64,000 bases of DNA, taken from positions 81,762,273 through 81,826,272 of the forward strand of contig JAUPFV010000003.1 of the NCBI GenBank assembly GCA_036936605.1, in the 5' to 3' direction. A model generated the notes under the pieces. That model did not search any database, was not told the DNA's origin, and saw only the letters and a list, made by a program, of their open reading frames with translations. This DNA comes from Limnanthes douglasii subsp. nivea (lineage: Eukaryota > Streptophyta > Magnoliopsida > Brassicales > Limnanthaceae). This document shows, in pieces, positions 46,231 through 58,312 of this stretch (positions within the stretch are counted from its first letter, which is position 1; each line of letters begins with the position of its first letter). The translations under genes and the position numbers were made by a program.

Positions 46231-46360
46231 TAGTCTTAACACTACGAAAAGCTTCAGATTTCAAAATATGTGATCTATGTATAAATATTTCCTAAATTTT
46301 ATAGAGAAAAATTAGAATCGCCTTATAAAGGTTTTTCCTCTTTATGTCTTCTGACAAAAG

Positions 46361-48330
46361 TTGAAAAGACTAAAGTTTGGTCTTAAAGAGTGGAACCTCT
46401 CTCATTTTGATAATATACTTAACAAAGTACATGATTCTGAAGAACATGTCAAGAAAATGAAAATCAAACATCAAGATCTTCACAACTCTGAGTTTAAAGT
46501 CGAGTTGGCGAAGGTTAATGCTACTCTTCTCCTAGCACTAAATACGGAGGAAAATTTCTAGCATTAAACGTATTATACGAATTAGATGAAATATGAGGAT
46601 AGGAACACAAAGGTGTTCTATAGTTACTTTAATAAAACAAGAACGAAAATAAGATTACTAGCATCAAAATGGAGGATGAATTGATTCAAGATAAATACAT
46701 ATTAGGAAAATATAATGCTGACTACTTCAAAAACACTATAACAAAACCTTTATGCTAGCAAAGAGGAGGAAGACATCAATTTACATAATAAAATCTCTGA
46801 AAACGTTCCTATTTTGATTAATGAAAAAGATAATAATTATCTTATGTCTATTCCTACAGAAAATGAAATTCATGGAATTATTACTAACCTTAATTCTTCA
46901 AGTGCAGCGGGGATGGATGGTTTTAACAACCATTTCTTCAAAATCTGTTGGACAATCATAAAAAAAGACTTATGTTGTGTTATGTATTCTTTTATGCAAG
47001 GCCAGCAAATACGTCAAGTAATTTTGGCTACTGGTCTGTTTCTGATTCACAAGTCTCCAAATCCTACAAAATGGAAAGATTTTCGTCCAATTAAACTCTA
47101 CAGTCAGGTTAATTGAATAATGTCCAAAATTCTAAATAATAGACTTATTACTTTACTGCCTAAAATTATATCTAATGTTCAAGCAACTTATGTTCCTAAT
47201 AGAGCTATCAATGACAATATTTTGATTGCTAAATAGTTAATATTTGTTTTGAACATAAAGAAGAAGCATGGAAATATTATGCTTCAAGTGGATATGTCAA
47301 CAACCTTTGATAAATTATTCCACAACTTTCTTATTAAAGTTCTTAGCTCTTTTGGTTTTTATACTAACTTTATCAGCATTATTTACAAGCTAATTAGCTA
47401 TGCCTTTGTCTCTATTTTGATAAACAGAGATGTTATTGACTACTTTAATACCAATAGAGACTTGAGACATGGGGATCTCATTTCCCCCAAGTCTCTTTAT
47501 TATTGTCGATGAAGTCCTCATTAGAGGAATCTATAAGTTATTTGAATCTAATAAAGATATGAATTTCTCTGCTAGAAGTGATCTTCTCATTCCTATTTTG
47601 GTTTTTGAAGATGATATATTAATATTTACTAACAGCTAAGACAACACTATTTCTAAGTTTTGTAAGTTCCTTCAAACGTATCAAGATGTTTCAGGTCATG
47701 TGACTAGCAAGGAGAAAACAAAGATAATTATCCTTTTAAGATTGAGCAGCAATAGAATTTCCTCTATTATAGATCAAACTGGTTTTGGGTCAAGCTATTT
47801 ACCTACTGACTACCTTGGAATCACTCTAAACAACAATAACACGGCAAATAATTACAATAATCTTTTAAACAAGATCAATACCAAAATTTCGGATTGGGAG
47901 AACAAAAATTTATCTTAAGGTGGTAGGTTAGCTTTAATAAACTTTGTCCTAATGTCTATTCCATTTTATTGAATTCAAACCTGTTACATTCCTTCTTGCA
48001 TTATTTTCTATGATTGATAAAATCTTTAATAAATTCTTTTGGGGTTCTAACTCTGATAAAAATATAATCCACTGGTCTAAGTGGCAGAATTTTTTCTACC
48101 CTTACAATGAGGGGGGGATTAATATTAGGAAGCTATTTGATATACATGACACTTATTCTTGTAAAATATGGTATAACTTTAAACATGATACTAATCTGTG
48201 GGCTAATATAATGCATAACACTTATTGCAAGAACTTGCATCATTTTTAGGTTTCTTATATTAAAGGTGGTTCTCATACGTGGGAAACGATAGCTAAAACA
48301 AGGATTTCGTTGGAAATAATACAAGGTGGA
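46361..48330 (+). pseudogene. LINE 1 reverse transcriptase
   Basis: Blocks in order: FGLKEWNLSHFDNIL (pre-RT), SSSAAGMDGFNNHFFK, SPNPTKWKDFRPIKL, LQVDMSTTFDKL, LRHGDLISP, FEDDILIFTNS (FADD changed to FEDD), DYLGITLN, KISDWENKNLS, and the C-terminal FFWGSNSDKNIIHWSKW. Frames and stops vary. Confidence 0.9.
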
Positions 48331-49600
48331 AGCTTGGTAAGGGGGAAGTGGATTTTTTTATTGGTAATCGGTTCTACCACTCTCCCCATATCAAGCTTAG
48401 TGGTAATATGGGCAATCTATGGTTTAGACAAGAGAAAGTAAAAAACTTATGGGATGGAAACAGCTAGAACAATGACAGACGCATAGGTTTTCTTACTCAA
48501 GCTAATATTGATCTAATTAATTCTAATCCTCTTAATCAGGATGTTGATGACACTCTTATTTGGAATCTTTCGAAGGATTTAAAGTTTAGTACCAAAAAAT
48601 TTTGGAATCAGATTAGAAATCACTTTTATAAGTCTAATCTCTTTACTAAAATCTGGAATACCATAACTCCTAAGAAGTTTTTCTTTTTACTTTGGAAACT
48701 TTTGTTAAATTATATTCATATTGACAATATTATGCAGATAAAACACATGGTTAAGGTCTTTAAATGCCACTTTTGTAACTCTATTGAAGACCATAATCAT
48801 TTATTGATATCATGTAAATTTGCTTGGTTTATATAGAGTTACTTCGCAGATCTATTCAAGATTAAAATCAGTCAGTTTATTAATATAGCCCATATGACAA
48901 GGTCTTGAATATGGGCAAAAAGTAAGGTGGTTCATACTATGACTATCATCCCTCAATCATCTATTGGGTTATTTGGAAGGAGAGGAATAACTTTAAATTT
49001 AAGGGAAGTATTTTCACTCCTAATTAGGCTATTAACTACATTAAACACATAATAATTAGTCTTGATATCTCTAATAATTTCAAAGTCAAATATTGGAAGA
49101 ATAATAATCATGTTGCTAATAGAATAAATTGTTATAATTACATAAATTCTAAGAATAACATTACTAACATCATGTGGAAGCTGCCTGATCAGGGTAGACT
49201 AATACTCAATGTTGATACTTCATGTCTTCTGAACGAGGACTCAAGTGGATTCATCTTGGTTATGAACAACTTTGGTGATATTATTTTAGGCTCCAACAAT
49301 TTTTAAGGGAAATGAACCTTTATCATGGCTGAGACTCGTGCTCTACTTGACGGTCTCCTCACCTATAAAATGAAAGGCTGGTCAAACAACAATGTAGAAA
49401 CTGATTTTTTTAATTATGGTAAACCTCCTATCTCAAGGTAAGTTTCCATGGCCATTAAAACGCTATTTTAACTTGTTACAGAAACTTAATTATGTCCTCT
49501 ATAGTAGTAACTCACATTTTTAAGGTCCAAAATTCTGCAACCGGCTGGCTCGTGAAGTGGACCCTAAAATGCAAGATTAAATTAAATTTTGACTCTTACA
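48331..49600 (+). pseudogene. LINE 1 zinc-binding region and RNase H
   Basis: 48580-48840 encodes FLLWKLLLNYIHIDNIMQ and KCHFCNSIEDHNHLLISCKFAW, the zf-RVT Cys/His module of plant LINEs. 49180-49440 encodes WKLPDQGRLILNVDTS and MAETRALLDGLL, an RNase H of the RVT_3 type with the first Asp and the Glu visible. The end (VQNSATGWLVKWTLKCK, 49530-49580) is the usual RNase H C-terminus. Confidence 0.82.
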
Positions 49601-50007
49601 CTGCCCCCTCTTCAATTAAGTGCCATTGATCTGTTAGAGAGTTTGGTCATAGGTTATATCTGTATAAATAAATAGTTTACCTTACGACTAGTATTCTTTA
49701 TTTAATGTTGATTTCTGATCTCTATTGCCTAATTTTCTATTTTCTTTGGTTATAACTCTGATTCTAACCTGAATTGGCCAACTCTGCTTGACAATGCTTC
49801 CCCAATTTCTATTTTCAGGTAGTTGATTACATCATGATTCAGCATGCTATGTGCTCGTGGCTTTGGATTTGAGATTACATTCTTCTGATTGACTCGTCTG
49901 TACATGGGTGATCATCTTGCCATTTCTCACCTCGTCTCTAATTGGGATACTTTTTTATTTTTCTATGTTCTTAATATTGAAAGTTTATGCCTTTCTAATT
50001 CTTCTGA

Positions 50008-50685
50008 GTTTCTGATAATCTTCGAGAATGGTGGAAGGATAGAGTCAGAATTGATCAAAATGGTCGAGCGACAAAAATCAAATATCAAGCAGAGAATTTC
50101 ATCCACAGAATGATACATGGGTCAAATTCGATTGGATCTTTCTCACATCCACTGCTTGAGCTTCAAGATACGAATCTTGGGTACAATTTTTCAACTTTAA
50201 TGCACGTTTATATTCCTTCTCAAAGATGTTTTCCGTTAGAAAAATGTGTTCCTCCGACGTGGTGGCCCATCAGGAAGGAGACATGGTGGACTCAGTTGGG
50301 TTTTTCGGTGGGTGAGGGTCTTCTATCTTTTAAGAACCCACATAAATTAAAGAAGGTGTGTAAAGTGGGGGTCAGAGCAGTAATTAAGCTCACCTCTCGT
50401 GACATTGCCAAGATTCGTAAGCTTGTAAGGCAGTCTAAATGCTTGTAAGATAAAATGACAGCTAGATTGAGTGCTACATGGCTTGCAATCATCAACCAGG
50501 AAGATGTTATAGCCCGAGAATCTACCCTAATTTCGGCCCATCTCTCTCCTCAATTGGAGAAATTGGATCTTTTGCCACTAATTATTATAACGAGTATGAT
50601 GTCGAAGAAGTTCAACATCGAAGATCAGATAGCTAGTGGTACGATGCTCCGGTACCTTTCCCATGGATCTAATTTCCCTTCTTAA
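50008..50685 (+). pseudogene. EIN3/EIL transcription factor DNA-binding-domain fragment inside LINE 1
   Basis: One frame from 50008 to 50685 with a single in-frame TAA (50446-50448) matches the plant-specific EIN3 family. Landmarks: [80 protein letters not shown], then after the stop DKMTARLSATWLAIINQED. EIN3/EIL proteins are ethylene-response transcription factors. The N-terminal basic region and the C-terminal half are absent, there is no start codon, and similarity begins just after a TGA at 50005. It sits between the LINE RNase H end (49.6 kb) and the LINE A-rich tail (51.03 kb). The stop replaces the Gln of SKCLQDKMT. Confidence 0.92.
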
Positions 50686-51000
50686 TCGAGCATTCTTTTA
50701 GATCATGTGCTCAGATTCTCGTCTTCATCCGAGTGATGTTCGATCTGATCTTCCGATTTAAGCTTTTCTAATGGTTTTTGCATAAATTTGCCTTATCTTA
50801 AGCTCTTCATGTGGATTTCCATGGAAGCCATCATCTGATTAGGATTTCCATTCTTCAGTTACTCTTTATGCGGTAGTATTGTGTTGGTAAAAGAGAGGTT
50901 TCGAAGCTTTTGACCTTTTAATCGGGTTATCTTATTCTTTTAGAATAGTCTCAAAATAGTCTATATTGTAGCGCGATGGTAAACTCTTTGTACTCTTTCA

Positions 51001-51036
51001 AATTAATAAAATATTTATTTTTACGATAAAAAAACG
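51001..51036 (+). other. A-rich 3' tail of LINE 1
   Basis: AATTAATAAAATATTTATTTTTACGATAAAAAAACG closely resembles the tail of LINE 2 at 56735-56765 (AATTAAATAAAATTTCATTTTGATAAAAATAAA). Confidence 0.75.
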
Positions 51037-51084
51037 TCTATTTTTCTTCTAATTCTCTCTGCTCTTCTCTTCTCTTTGTCTAGC

Positions 51085-52440
51085 GATGATCAAAGGTGTC
51101 AATGAAAATTTTAAACAGGAAGAATACCCGGTTCTCCCATAAAAAATAAAGGCAAAAAAACTAAAAATTTAGATGGTAAGATGATACTTACGCTGAAATT
51201 GTGAACCCAAATTCTCATCAAAGTTTTCCGGTTCTTAAACTCAAAAAATTGAGGAAAAATAGAATCATATCTCCTTATAATACTCACAAGAAACTTAAGA
51301 CTGGCTTATAAGGAAATCTAAGATCACTCTGGTTGGCAAATCTTATTATGGATTTTTTAAAAAACTGATTCTTCAAGATTTTTTGAATTTGTTCAGGTTT
51401 AAGGGTGAATACAATATGACTATTAAAGACTCTTATCATATTCTATTCGAGTTTGGTCTTAAAGAAGACGTTTGCAAATTCTGGCCGAGAAAGGTATGGA
51501 CAGTTGGTGATTTGATGATGAGATTACTTCGTTGGACTTCAGATTTCGACTAAAAAAACGAGTGTTATTTTTTTTTTTAATTTGGACCAGAATTGAAAAA
51601 ATCCATGAGTATATCTATAATAAACAAATTATGAATAACATTGTTTCTTCTATTGGAGATTCATACAAGATCATTGTTCTTGATAAAAACAAGGGATCAC
51701 AAAATGCTTGATATGCTCTTGTTGAGCTCGATGTTTCCAAAATGCTTCATCATAGAGTGTGGATTGGTTTTGGAATAAATAAGAGATGTTGAATGTCTCT
51801 AAGTTACAAAAATATTCCTCCATACTTTAATTTTTGCTATCATCTAGGGCATGCTTACTCATAATGCAAAAAAATCCCTGAAAGAAAGTAACAAGAATAC
51901 AGAGCCAAAAGATGTTGAAAATGATTCTCAACCAAATATCTATCATTGAAAATCAATCTAAGGAAAAACAAATTACTACTCAAGTTGGCAAAGTTTACAA
52001 ACCCAAAGTTAGATATATGGTTCTTCATACATCTCAAGATACCTATGAAGCTGATGAGAACAGGACTGCGAATGACAACCAGGATAAAGATCTTCCTAAA
52101 AAACCTTTAAATAAAAAAAAATATTGACTAATATGATGCAACCTTATACTCATGTAAACACTAAGGTTATTGAATCTCTTCAAACTCCCGAACAGGGCTT
52201 TGTTCACAACAAAAATTTGGGATATGAAAATCTTTGCAACCGTGGAAACTCTCCTGACCCGAATAACATTGGTAGCACACCAACTACCCCCACCATGAAG
52301 GCCTATTCATCGTATCTTGAACTTAATTTCAACGAGAGCATGCACAAGAAATTCAAACTGGCAAAGAAATAGAAGAAACCTCTTAATCCTATTATCAAGT
52401 TCCTAAAATACTCAGGGAACAACAAAAACACAAAATTATT
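51085..52440 (+). pseudogene. LINE 2 ORF1 relic
   Basis: The start MIKGVNENFKQEEYPVLP is followed by a stop. Later parts include IKDSYHILFEFGLKED, WTVGDLMMRL, the nucleic-acid-binding block GDSYKIIVLDKNKGSQNA and ALVELDVSKMLHHRVWIGF, and a zinc knuckle remnant FNFCYHLGHAYS where one Cys codon is a stop. This is the DUF4283/zf-CCHC_4 pattern of plant LINE ORF1. Confidence 0.75.
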
Positions 52441-52448
52441 TTCTGATA

Positions 52449-53160
52449 ATGATAAAACTGATTAACTGGAATGTACGAGGGATCTACAACAAGTTAACTA
52501 TGGATAGGTTGAAAAATATATCTGATAAAGAAAAGGTCAGAATGTTAACCATTCAAGAGCCGATGGTTTGCAATGACAAGTTGGAGAAGGTTGCTTTGAA
52601 GCTCAATTTTACCAGATTTACGTCCAACATATCTAATAAGATATGAGTGCTCTGGAAAGATAATATCAGTGTTGATTCCCTTATCAACTATGACCAACTT
52701 ATCCATCTTGAGGTTACTTACCCTGGTCTTGTTAATTATTTTAATCTTACTATTATATATGCTAAGTGTAACAGATTGCAAATGATGGACTTATGAAACC
52801 ACTTAAGAAGTATTGCAACTAGAAATAAAGACTGGCTTGCTATAGAATACTATAATGTTATTACCTCCAATGATGAGAAATTAAGATGTACTACATTGTT
52901 CCAGAACAACATCGATGATTTCAACAATTGTATTAATAATTTCCAGCTTGAAGATGTTGGGTATGCTGGCAAAAAGTTTATCTGAAACGAGAATATGAAA
53001 TGGAAAAGGTTAGACCGTGCAATGTTCAACAATAATTGGTCCAACAGCTTCATCAGTACTCAAGTCTTACACATGGTCAGAACTTGTTCTGACCATGCCC
53101 CTTTACTTTTTACTGCTTTACCTAATACATCTAAGAATATATTTAACACAAAAAGCTTTT
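52449..53160 (+). pseudogene. LINE 2 AP-like endonuclease
   Basis: It begins MIKLINWNVRGIYNK at ATG 52449. NWN, the Glu in TIQEPM, and SDHAPLL are kept. The usual GDFN motif has become EYYN (52842-52860), losing a catalytic Asp. Stops follow FTSNISNKI and in two further places. Confidence 0.88.
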
Positions 53161-53228
53161 AATTTTTAAATTCGTGAACTAATGATGAAAGCTTTTTAAT
53201 TATTGTAAAGCAGAATTGGAACATCGAG

Positions 53229-55060
53229 TTGAAATGCCGGCCTAGCCAAGTGTTCTGGTATAAATTGAAGAGACTTAAACAATGCCTGAAGGAGTGGAAT
53301 GTTAACCAGTTTGGTAATATATTTTCTAAAGTAAAATATATTAAAGAGACTGTCAAGATCAGTAAGATTAAGCATCAAACTGATAAAAGCAATGAGTCTA
53401 TATCTGAGCTTGATAAAGCTAACAACTTACATATAAAGGCCCTCAGGATTGAAGTTTATTTCTGGAAGCAAAAAACTTACAACAGCTGGTTAAGAGATGG
53501 TGACAAGAACTCAAAGCTGTATCAGGCTTTTGTTTCAAAAAAAAAAAACATGATAAAAGCAATCAAAATGAATAATTAGTGGATTACTGATTCTAAGGAC
53601 ATTTTTAAATCTACAAAGAACTACTTCAACAACATTATAAATTCTAATCCTTACAACAATCATGTTGAATAACAATAATGTTTAAATGGCAATATTTTTT
53701 ACAATTATCCCTAGTCCTGTTACTACTGAAGACAATAATTCCCTTTTGAAATCTATGAATGAGGAGGAAGTTTGGTCCAATATATCCGTTATGAATGCTG
53801 ATAGTGATGCTGGAATCAATGGATTTAACATCACTTTTTACAAGACTTGTTGGTTGATTATTAAATAAGATCTTTGCAATTCTCTTAATGCTTTTCCGCA
53901 GGGCTACCCCATCCTCCCTGGTGTCTTTGCGACTGGTCTTTGTTTGATTCCCAAATCATCAAACCCTACTACATGGAGCTACAAACCCACTGGTCTTTGT
54001 TCTATTCTCAATAAAATATTCTCCAAAATTATTAATACTAGACTTGCTATGATTCTTTCTAAGATTATCTCTCAAAACCAAGGTGATTTTGTGAAAAATA
54101 GGTCTGTTCAAGAGAAATTTTTAACTGCTAAAGAATGAATATTTGATCTCAACAAGAAACCAAAAACTGAGAACTTATTGATACAACTAAACATATCAAA
54201 AGCTTTTGACAGGATGTCTATTTATTTTCTATCTAAAGTTTTATTATCATTTGGTTTCTTTACTGATTTTATTAAGCTAATTGAATCCTTAACTATGAAT
54301 GTGCACATCTCTTTGCTTATTAATGGTGGTGCTTATGGCTACTTCAATCCTAAGAGGGGTCTAAGGCAAGGGGATCCTTTATCCCCAATCCTCTTTATTA
54401 TATGAGATGAAGTTCTTCTCAAGGGCTTGCATCAGCTGTTTAATGATAATAAGAAAATGCAGTTTGTTTCTATATCAAGTTACCTTATTCCCTGTTTAGA
54501 GTTTGCCGATGATATTCTGATTTTTACTAATAGTCTTCATTGTTCTATGAATAATCTCAACCACTTTGTAGATAAGTATCAACATATCTCTAGGCAATCC
54601 ATCAACAAGGACAAAACGAAGATTCTTGTCTCCCATAGGCTTCAGCAAAGTATAATTTCCAACTTCGAAAGTCAACCTGGTTTTTCTATTGAGACCATGC
54701 CTACCAATTATCTAGGTGTGACAATAACAACAAGTCCAAAAATTACTCTACAAGTCTAGATAAAATTCATGAAAGGATCAATTCTTCGGAATGTAAACAT
54801 CTTTCATATGGAGGGAGACTAATGCTGATATCAACTGTCCTGATGGTTATTCCCTGCTACTGGATGCAGAACAGTCTTCTGCCCAACTGTATAATCAACA
54901 GGCTGGAGAAGATTTAAAACAAATTTATATAGAGATCTTCCTACTTAAATATAAACATTCATTAGGCCCACTAGAGTTTACTCTGCAAGCCTTTTGAAGA
55001 AGGTGGTCTGCATATCAAAAGACTCTGATATTCAGAACACTTTTTCACAAAAGCTATAGT
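53229..55060 (+). pseudogene. LINE 2 reverse transcriptase
   Basis: 53229-53579 is the pre-RT region (LKEWNVNQFGNIFSK, YNSWLRDGDKNSKLY). RT blocks: SDAGINGFNITFYK, SSNPTTWSYKPTGL, NQGDFVKNRSV, IQLNISKAFDRM, KRGLRQGDPLSPILFI, LEFADDILIFTNS, TNYLGVTI. The FADD active site is intact. Frame 1 holds from 53686 to 54759 through three stops, so this RT is the best preserved LINE domain here. Confidence 0.92.
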
Positions 55061-56415
55061 ACAACTTCATGAAAAATGATAACCTTTGGGCTCACTTAAT
55101 ACATAACACCTATTATTTTAACAAACATTCTCTTAAAGCTAACTACAGTTCTGGATCTTTAATATGGAAAAGACTTGTACGTATTAAAATGTTAGCTGAG
55201 CCAAACATTAGGTGGATTCTAGGCAATGTGGAGATGGACTTTTGGCTTGATTATTGGCATGATCAGGATCCTATCAACAAAGACAATAACTCATGGTTCA
55301 TTAAAGCTAAGGTGAACACCTTCTCGAAAGGGGATAGATGGGATAACGACCTATTGAAAATATTTCTTTCTGACTCAAGAATCAATCAAATTAACAGGTT
55401 TTCTATAAAGCAATCTAGTAAAGATATTATGGTTTGGAAGGCTTCTCTTGATCTTAACTTTAACATGAAACAAACTTGGAACTAGACATCATTCTAATTA
55501 ATCTGGTCTATTCATGAAGATTTGATCTAATTTTATCCCCATAAAATGTTCATTTTTTATGGAAAGTTCTTAAAAACTACATCCATATTGACTCGATAAT
55601 GCAGAAAATACATTTAAGCTTAGTTTCCAAGAGTCAGTTCTGTAACAATGAGGAAGACATCAATCATCTATTCTTAAAATACAGTTTTTCGTGGCAAATA
55701 TGGAAGTGTTTTGGTGACCTATTTAATGTTAATTCAGGGAGGTACATGAGTTTAACACATATTACTCATCTTGTTCCTCTAGTTATCTGCTCGATTATCT
55801 AGAGAAATCGAAACAATGCCAAATTCAAAGGAAATTATGATTCTCCAATTGCTGCTATCCAATAATTAAAAATATAATTGTTGGTCTAGATATCTCAAAT
55901 GTCTTAAACAGAAAACTATGGTCTAAAGTGTTAACTGCAGGTTACTACTTGGGATGTATGTCAACAGTTAATAGCAAAAACATAATTTCTTACCTCAAAT
56001 GGTTAGCCCCAAAAGAAGACAAAATCAAAATGAATGTTGATGCTTCTTGCTCTTTCAACAGGGAAGCTACTGAAGGTATTATATTTAGTGACAGTAGAGA
56101 GGTAACATTATGTTTTACTATGGTAACACTTTTGGAAAGCTCTCTCCTTTAATGGTTGAGTCGAGAGCTCTCATGGAGGGTATTTTTATATGCAAAAACA
56201 ACAACTGGTATTGTCAGTTGCTTATTAATTTACTAAGCTTCAGTATAGTTCTATGGTACCTTGATCCGCTCCTGAAAATTTGCAGAGAGCTCATCTGCTC
56301 TAGCATGTCTGTTAAATTCATATCAAGAGTTCAAAATCAAGCGGCCGACTAGCTCGCGAAATGGACTCTTAGATGCAAAAATAAGCTTGTTTTAACTCAA
56401 TTCCAAGTTTCCTAA
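55061..56415 (+). pseudogene. LINE 2 zinc-binding region and RNase H
   Basis: 55069-55485 continues the RT C-terminus (GSLIWKRLVRI, WILGNVEMDFWLDYWHDQDP). 55630-55700 keeps part of the Cys/His module (QFCNNEEDINHLFL). RNase H is seen at 55980-56350: WLAPKEDKIKMNVDASCS, VESRALMEGIF in another frame, and VQNQAAD near 56330 at the C-terminal catalytic Asp. Frame changes separate the pieces. Confidence 0.82.
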
Positions 56416-56774
56416 TCCTCTTCAAGCTGTTGTTCTTTTTTAAAGTTTAGGTTTTGGATATATAAATATGGTATCTCACTAACATTGTTGTTGTTTTTTC
56501 CAGAAGATTTTTTGGTATTCTTAATGTTTCAGGTCTTGGTCATAGAAAGAGAGAAGAATTGTTATGGATGTAAAGAAGATTAATTTACTTTGAAATCTTT
56601 GGTTAAGTGAAGTTTTGAAGAAAGAGGTTGAAAATCAATCATGGAACTAGAAATTCAGATTTCTTTAATTTCTAATGGGTGTAATTTCATTTAAGCCCTC
56701 AATTTGTACTAATTTTGCAACTTGTCCTCTAATTAAATAAAATTTCATTTTGATAAAAATAAATCTCTATTTTT

Positions 56775-57673
56775 ACTATTTTTTATTTATTACACTTACA
56801 TGTCTAGTCACCTTTTATTAGTCATTTAATATATTTGCCACGCCTATATGCGTTCGCAAATCCTATACTTTTCCCAATTATCTTCTCTAATTATCTTTCC
56901 ACATCTATATTTTGGTATATTTGCAATGAATAAATAGATAATTAAAGTAAAGTTAATAAAACTTATAATTATAATTAATCGTTTTCAATTTAGTTTTCAC
57001 GAAAACATAAACCATGTAGGAAAGCTGTCTGAAAAAATGTTGATAAAAATCAATGTTTAGTTAGGAAACTGTTTAGAAATTCTGTAACTTATTTAACTAT
57101 CAGACAGTTATTTATTTATATTAATTCTAAGTACCTCGAAACTAAAAAGTTGATAAATTGATTCACAATATTTATAATAGGTTAGCGTAAATTTATTTTG
57201 CTTAATTGTTTTTTACATGCGATCACAATTTTATTTCAATTTAGCAAAAACTTAAAGTCTTTTTCCAAACAACAACAAAAAAAACAAAAATTATAACAAA
57301 AGATCAAGACTAAACTATTATCATCATCTTCTTTTTTTCTTTTTTTCGTTCTTATCTTGTATTTTTGGTTTCTTGAACTTTGAAGAGCTTGCATGGCAAT
57401 TTCACTCATACCTCTTAAAATCTTTAGCTTCAAAACTTCAGAATCCACCCAGCTGCCACTTTTTTCTTGGCTTCAATGTTTTTTCTTTATTTATTCTCTA
57501 TTTTATCTTTTTTTGAGATAATCACGAATCTTTTTAAAGGGTTTAATATAACATAAAACTTTTTTATTTTCTCTTCCTTTTTTCTATCGTTCTCTCGGTC
57601 TACTATGCCTTTTTTTTCTCAAGATAATTTATACAGGTAGAAAGCTACTGCTTTACTTATTTTGTAATATTTA
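56775..57673. other. AT-rich intergenic spacer
   Basis: No gene is supported. Open frames are short and low in complexity (for example 57236-57448 minus, a Lys-rich then Phe/Cys-rich run). Confidence 0.6.
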
Positions 57674-57961
57674 CTCCCTCCGTTCCACTTTATAAGTCCT
57701 TTTAAATAAATTTTAAAATTCCAATTTAATAGACATTTCTCACTTATCAAGAGCATTAACTACAATCAACTAATTACTTTATCCTATCCTCCAATCAATT
57801 TTCTTTATGTCCTTTTTTTTAAGAAGAAAGAAAAAACTACACACTACTTTAAACCAATAAAAATGGTTGTTTTTTAGCTTTCTAAAAAAACAAAACAATC
57901 ATTCATTTTATTAATACTCGTGTAAAATCCTTAAACGTCCATTATAATGGGACGGAGGGAG
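57674..57961. mobile_element. Stowaway-type MITE
   Basis: Terminal inverted repeats CTCCCTCCGTTCCA (57674) and TGGGACGGAGGGAG (to 57961), with TA on both sides (57672-57673 and 57962-57963). It is AT-rich, 288 bp and non-coding. This is the standard structure of Stowaway (Tc1/mariner-derived) MITEs. Confidence 0.95.
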
Positions 57962-58070
57962 TATTAGTTATTGACCTCCATAATTCTGCAAAGTGAATAT
58001 TTTGGGTTTTTTCTGAAAAATTGACTCAAATAGTGATGGTAACGTCTAATCGGTAGCGTTGGACACGTGG

Positions 58071-58085
58071 TTGATGTCTTATTTT
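58071..58085. repeat. Target-site duplication of SINE copy 2, left
   Basis: TTGATGTCTTATTTT, identical to 58313-58327. Confidence 0.9.
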
Positions 58086-58312
58086 TTTTATTTTTTTTTT
58101 CGGAGGGAACCCGCAGCCGCTACTCAAAGTGCAATGAGTGCGCACAGGGTAAACCCTCAGTCTGACGCGATAGCCTTCAAACCAACGCCAGAAGGTAAAC
58201 CACACAAGGTGACAGGCTCAGCCGAGAAAGCGTATGTAGAGGAACTCGAATTCATGACTTTTTGGTTATAAGAATGCCATACTCAACCAACTCGGCTACC
58301 CCCTTGAGGGCA
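58086..58312 (-). mobile_element. tRNA-derived SINE, copy 2, intact ends
   Basis: On the minus strand the head reads GGGGGTAGCCGAGTTGGTTG (tRNA-like, with an A-box-type TAGCCGAGTTGG), then GAATTCGAGTTCC (B-box-type) about 40 bases later. A tRNA-unrelated body and a poly(A) tail (T run at 58086-58100 on the plus strand) follow. A perfect 15-bp duplication flanks it. It lies about 350 bp upstream of the AGD-type gene's start codon, in opposite orientation. Confidence 0.92.

Larger units (their letters stand above)
43861..51036 (+). mobile_element. L1-like LINE 1 with 5' tandem duplication and an embedded EIN3 fragment
   Basis: Order: duplicated 5' segment, ORF1 relic with zinc knuckle, AP-endonuclease, RT, Cys/His zinc-binding region, RNase H, 3' region with an EIN3-like fragment, and an A-rich tail near 51001-51034. 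This is the layout of plant L1 LINEs with RNase H. Many stops and frame changes make it inactive. The 5' limit is taken as the start of the tandem duplication; no target duplication was found. Confidence 0.88.
51046..56765 (+). mobile_element. L1-like LINE 2, inserted at the tail of LINE 1
   Basis: Order: 5' region, ORF1 relic (DUF4283-like and zinc knuckle), endonuclease, RT, zinc-binding region, RNase H and A-rich tail. TCTATTTTT occurs at 51037-51045 and again at 56766-56774, a likely 9-bp target duplication. The element is about 5.7 kb and has fewer disruptions than LINE 1, but still many stops. Confidence 0.85.

Noticed and set aside
50008..50685. Functional EIN3/EIL gene
   Set aside because: Only the central DNA-binding part is present, with no start codon, an internal stop and no N- or C-terminal regions.
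58240..58312. Possible tRNA gene on the minus strand (GGGGGTAGCCGAGTTGG head and a B-box-like motif)
   Set aside because: It is the head of a SINE: a non-tRNA body, a poly(A) tail and a perfect 15-bp target duplication follow, and the cloverleaf cannot be completed.
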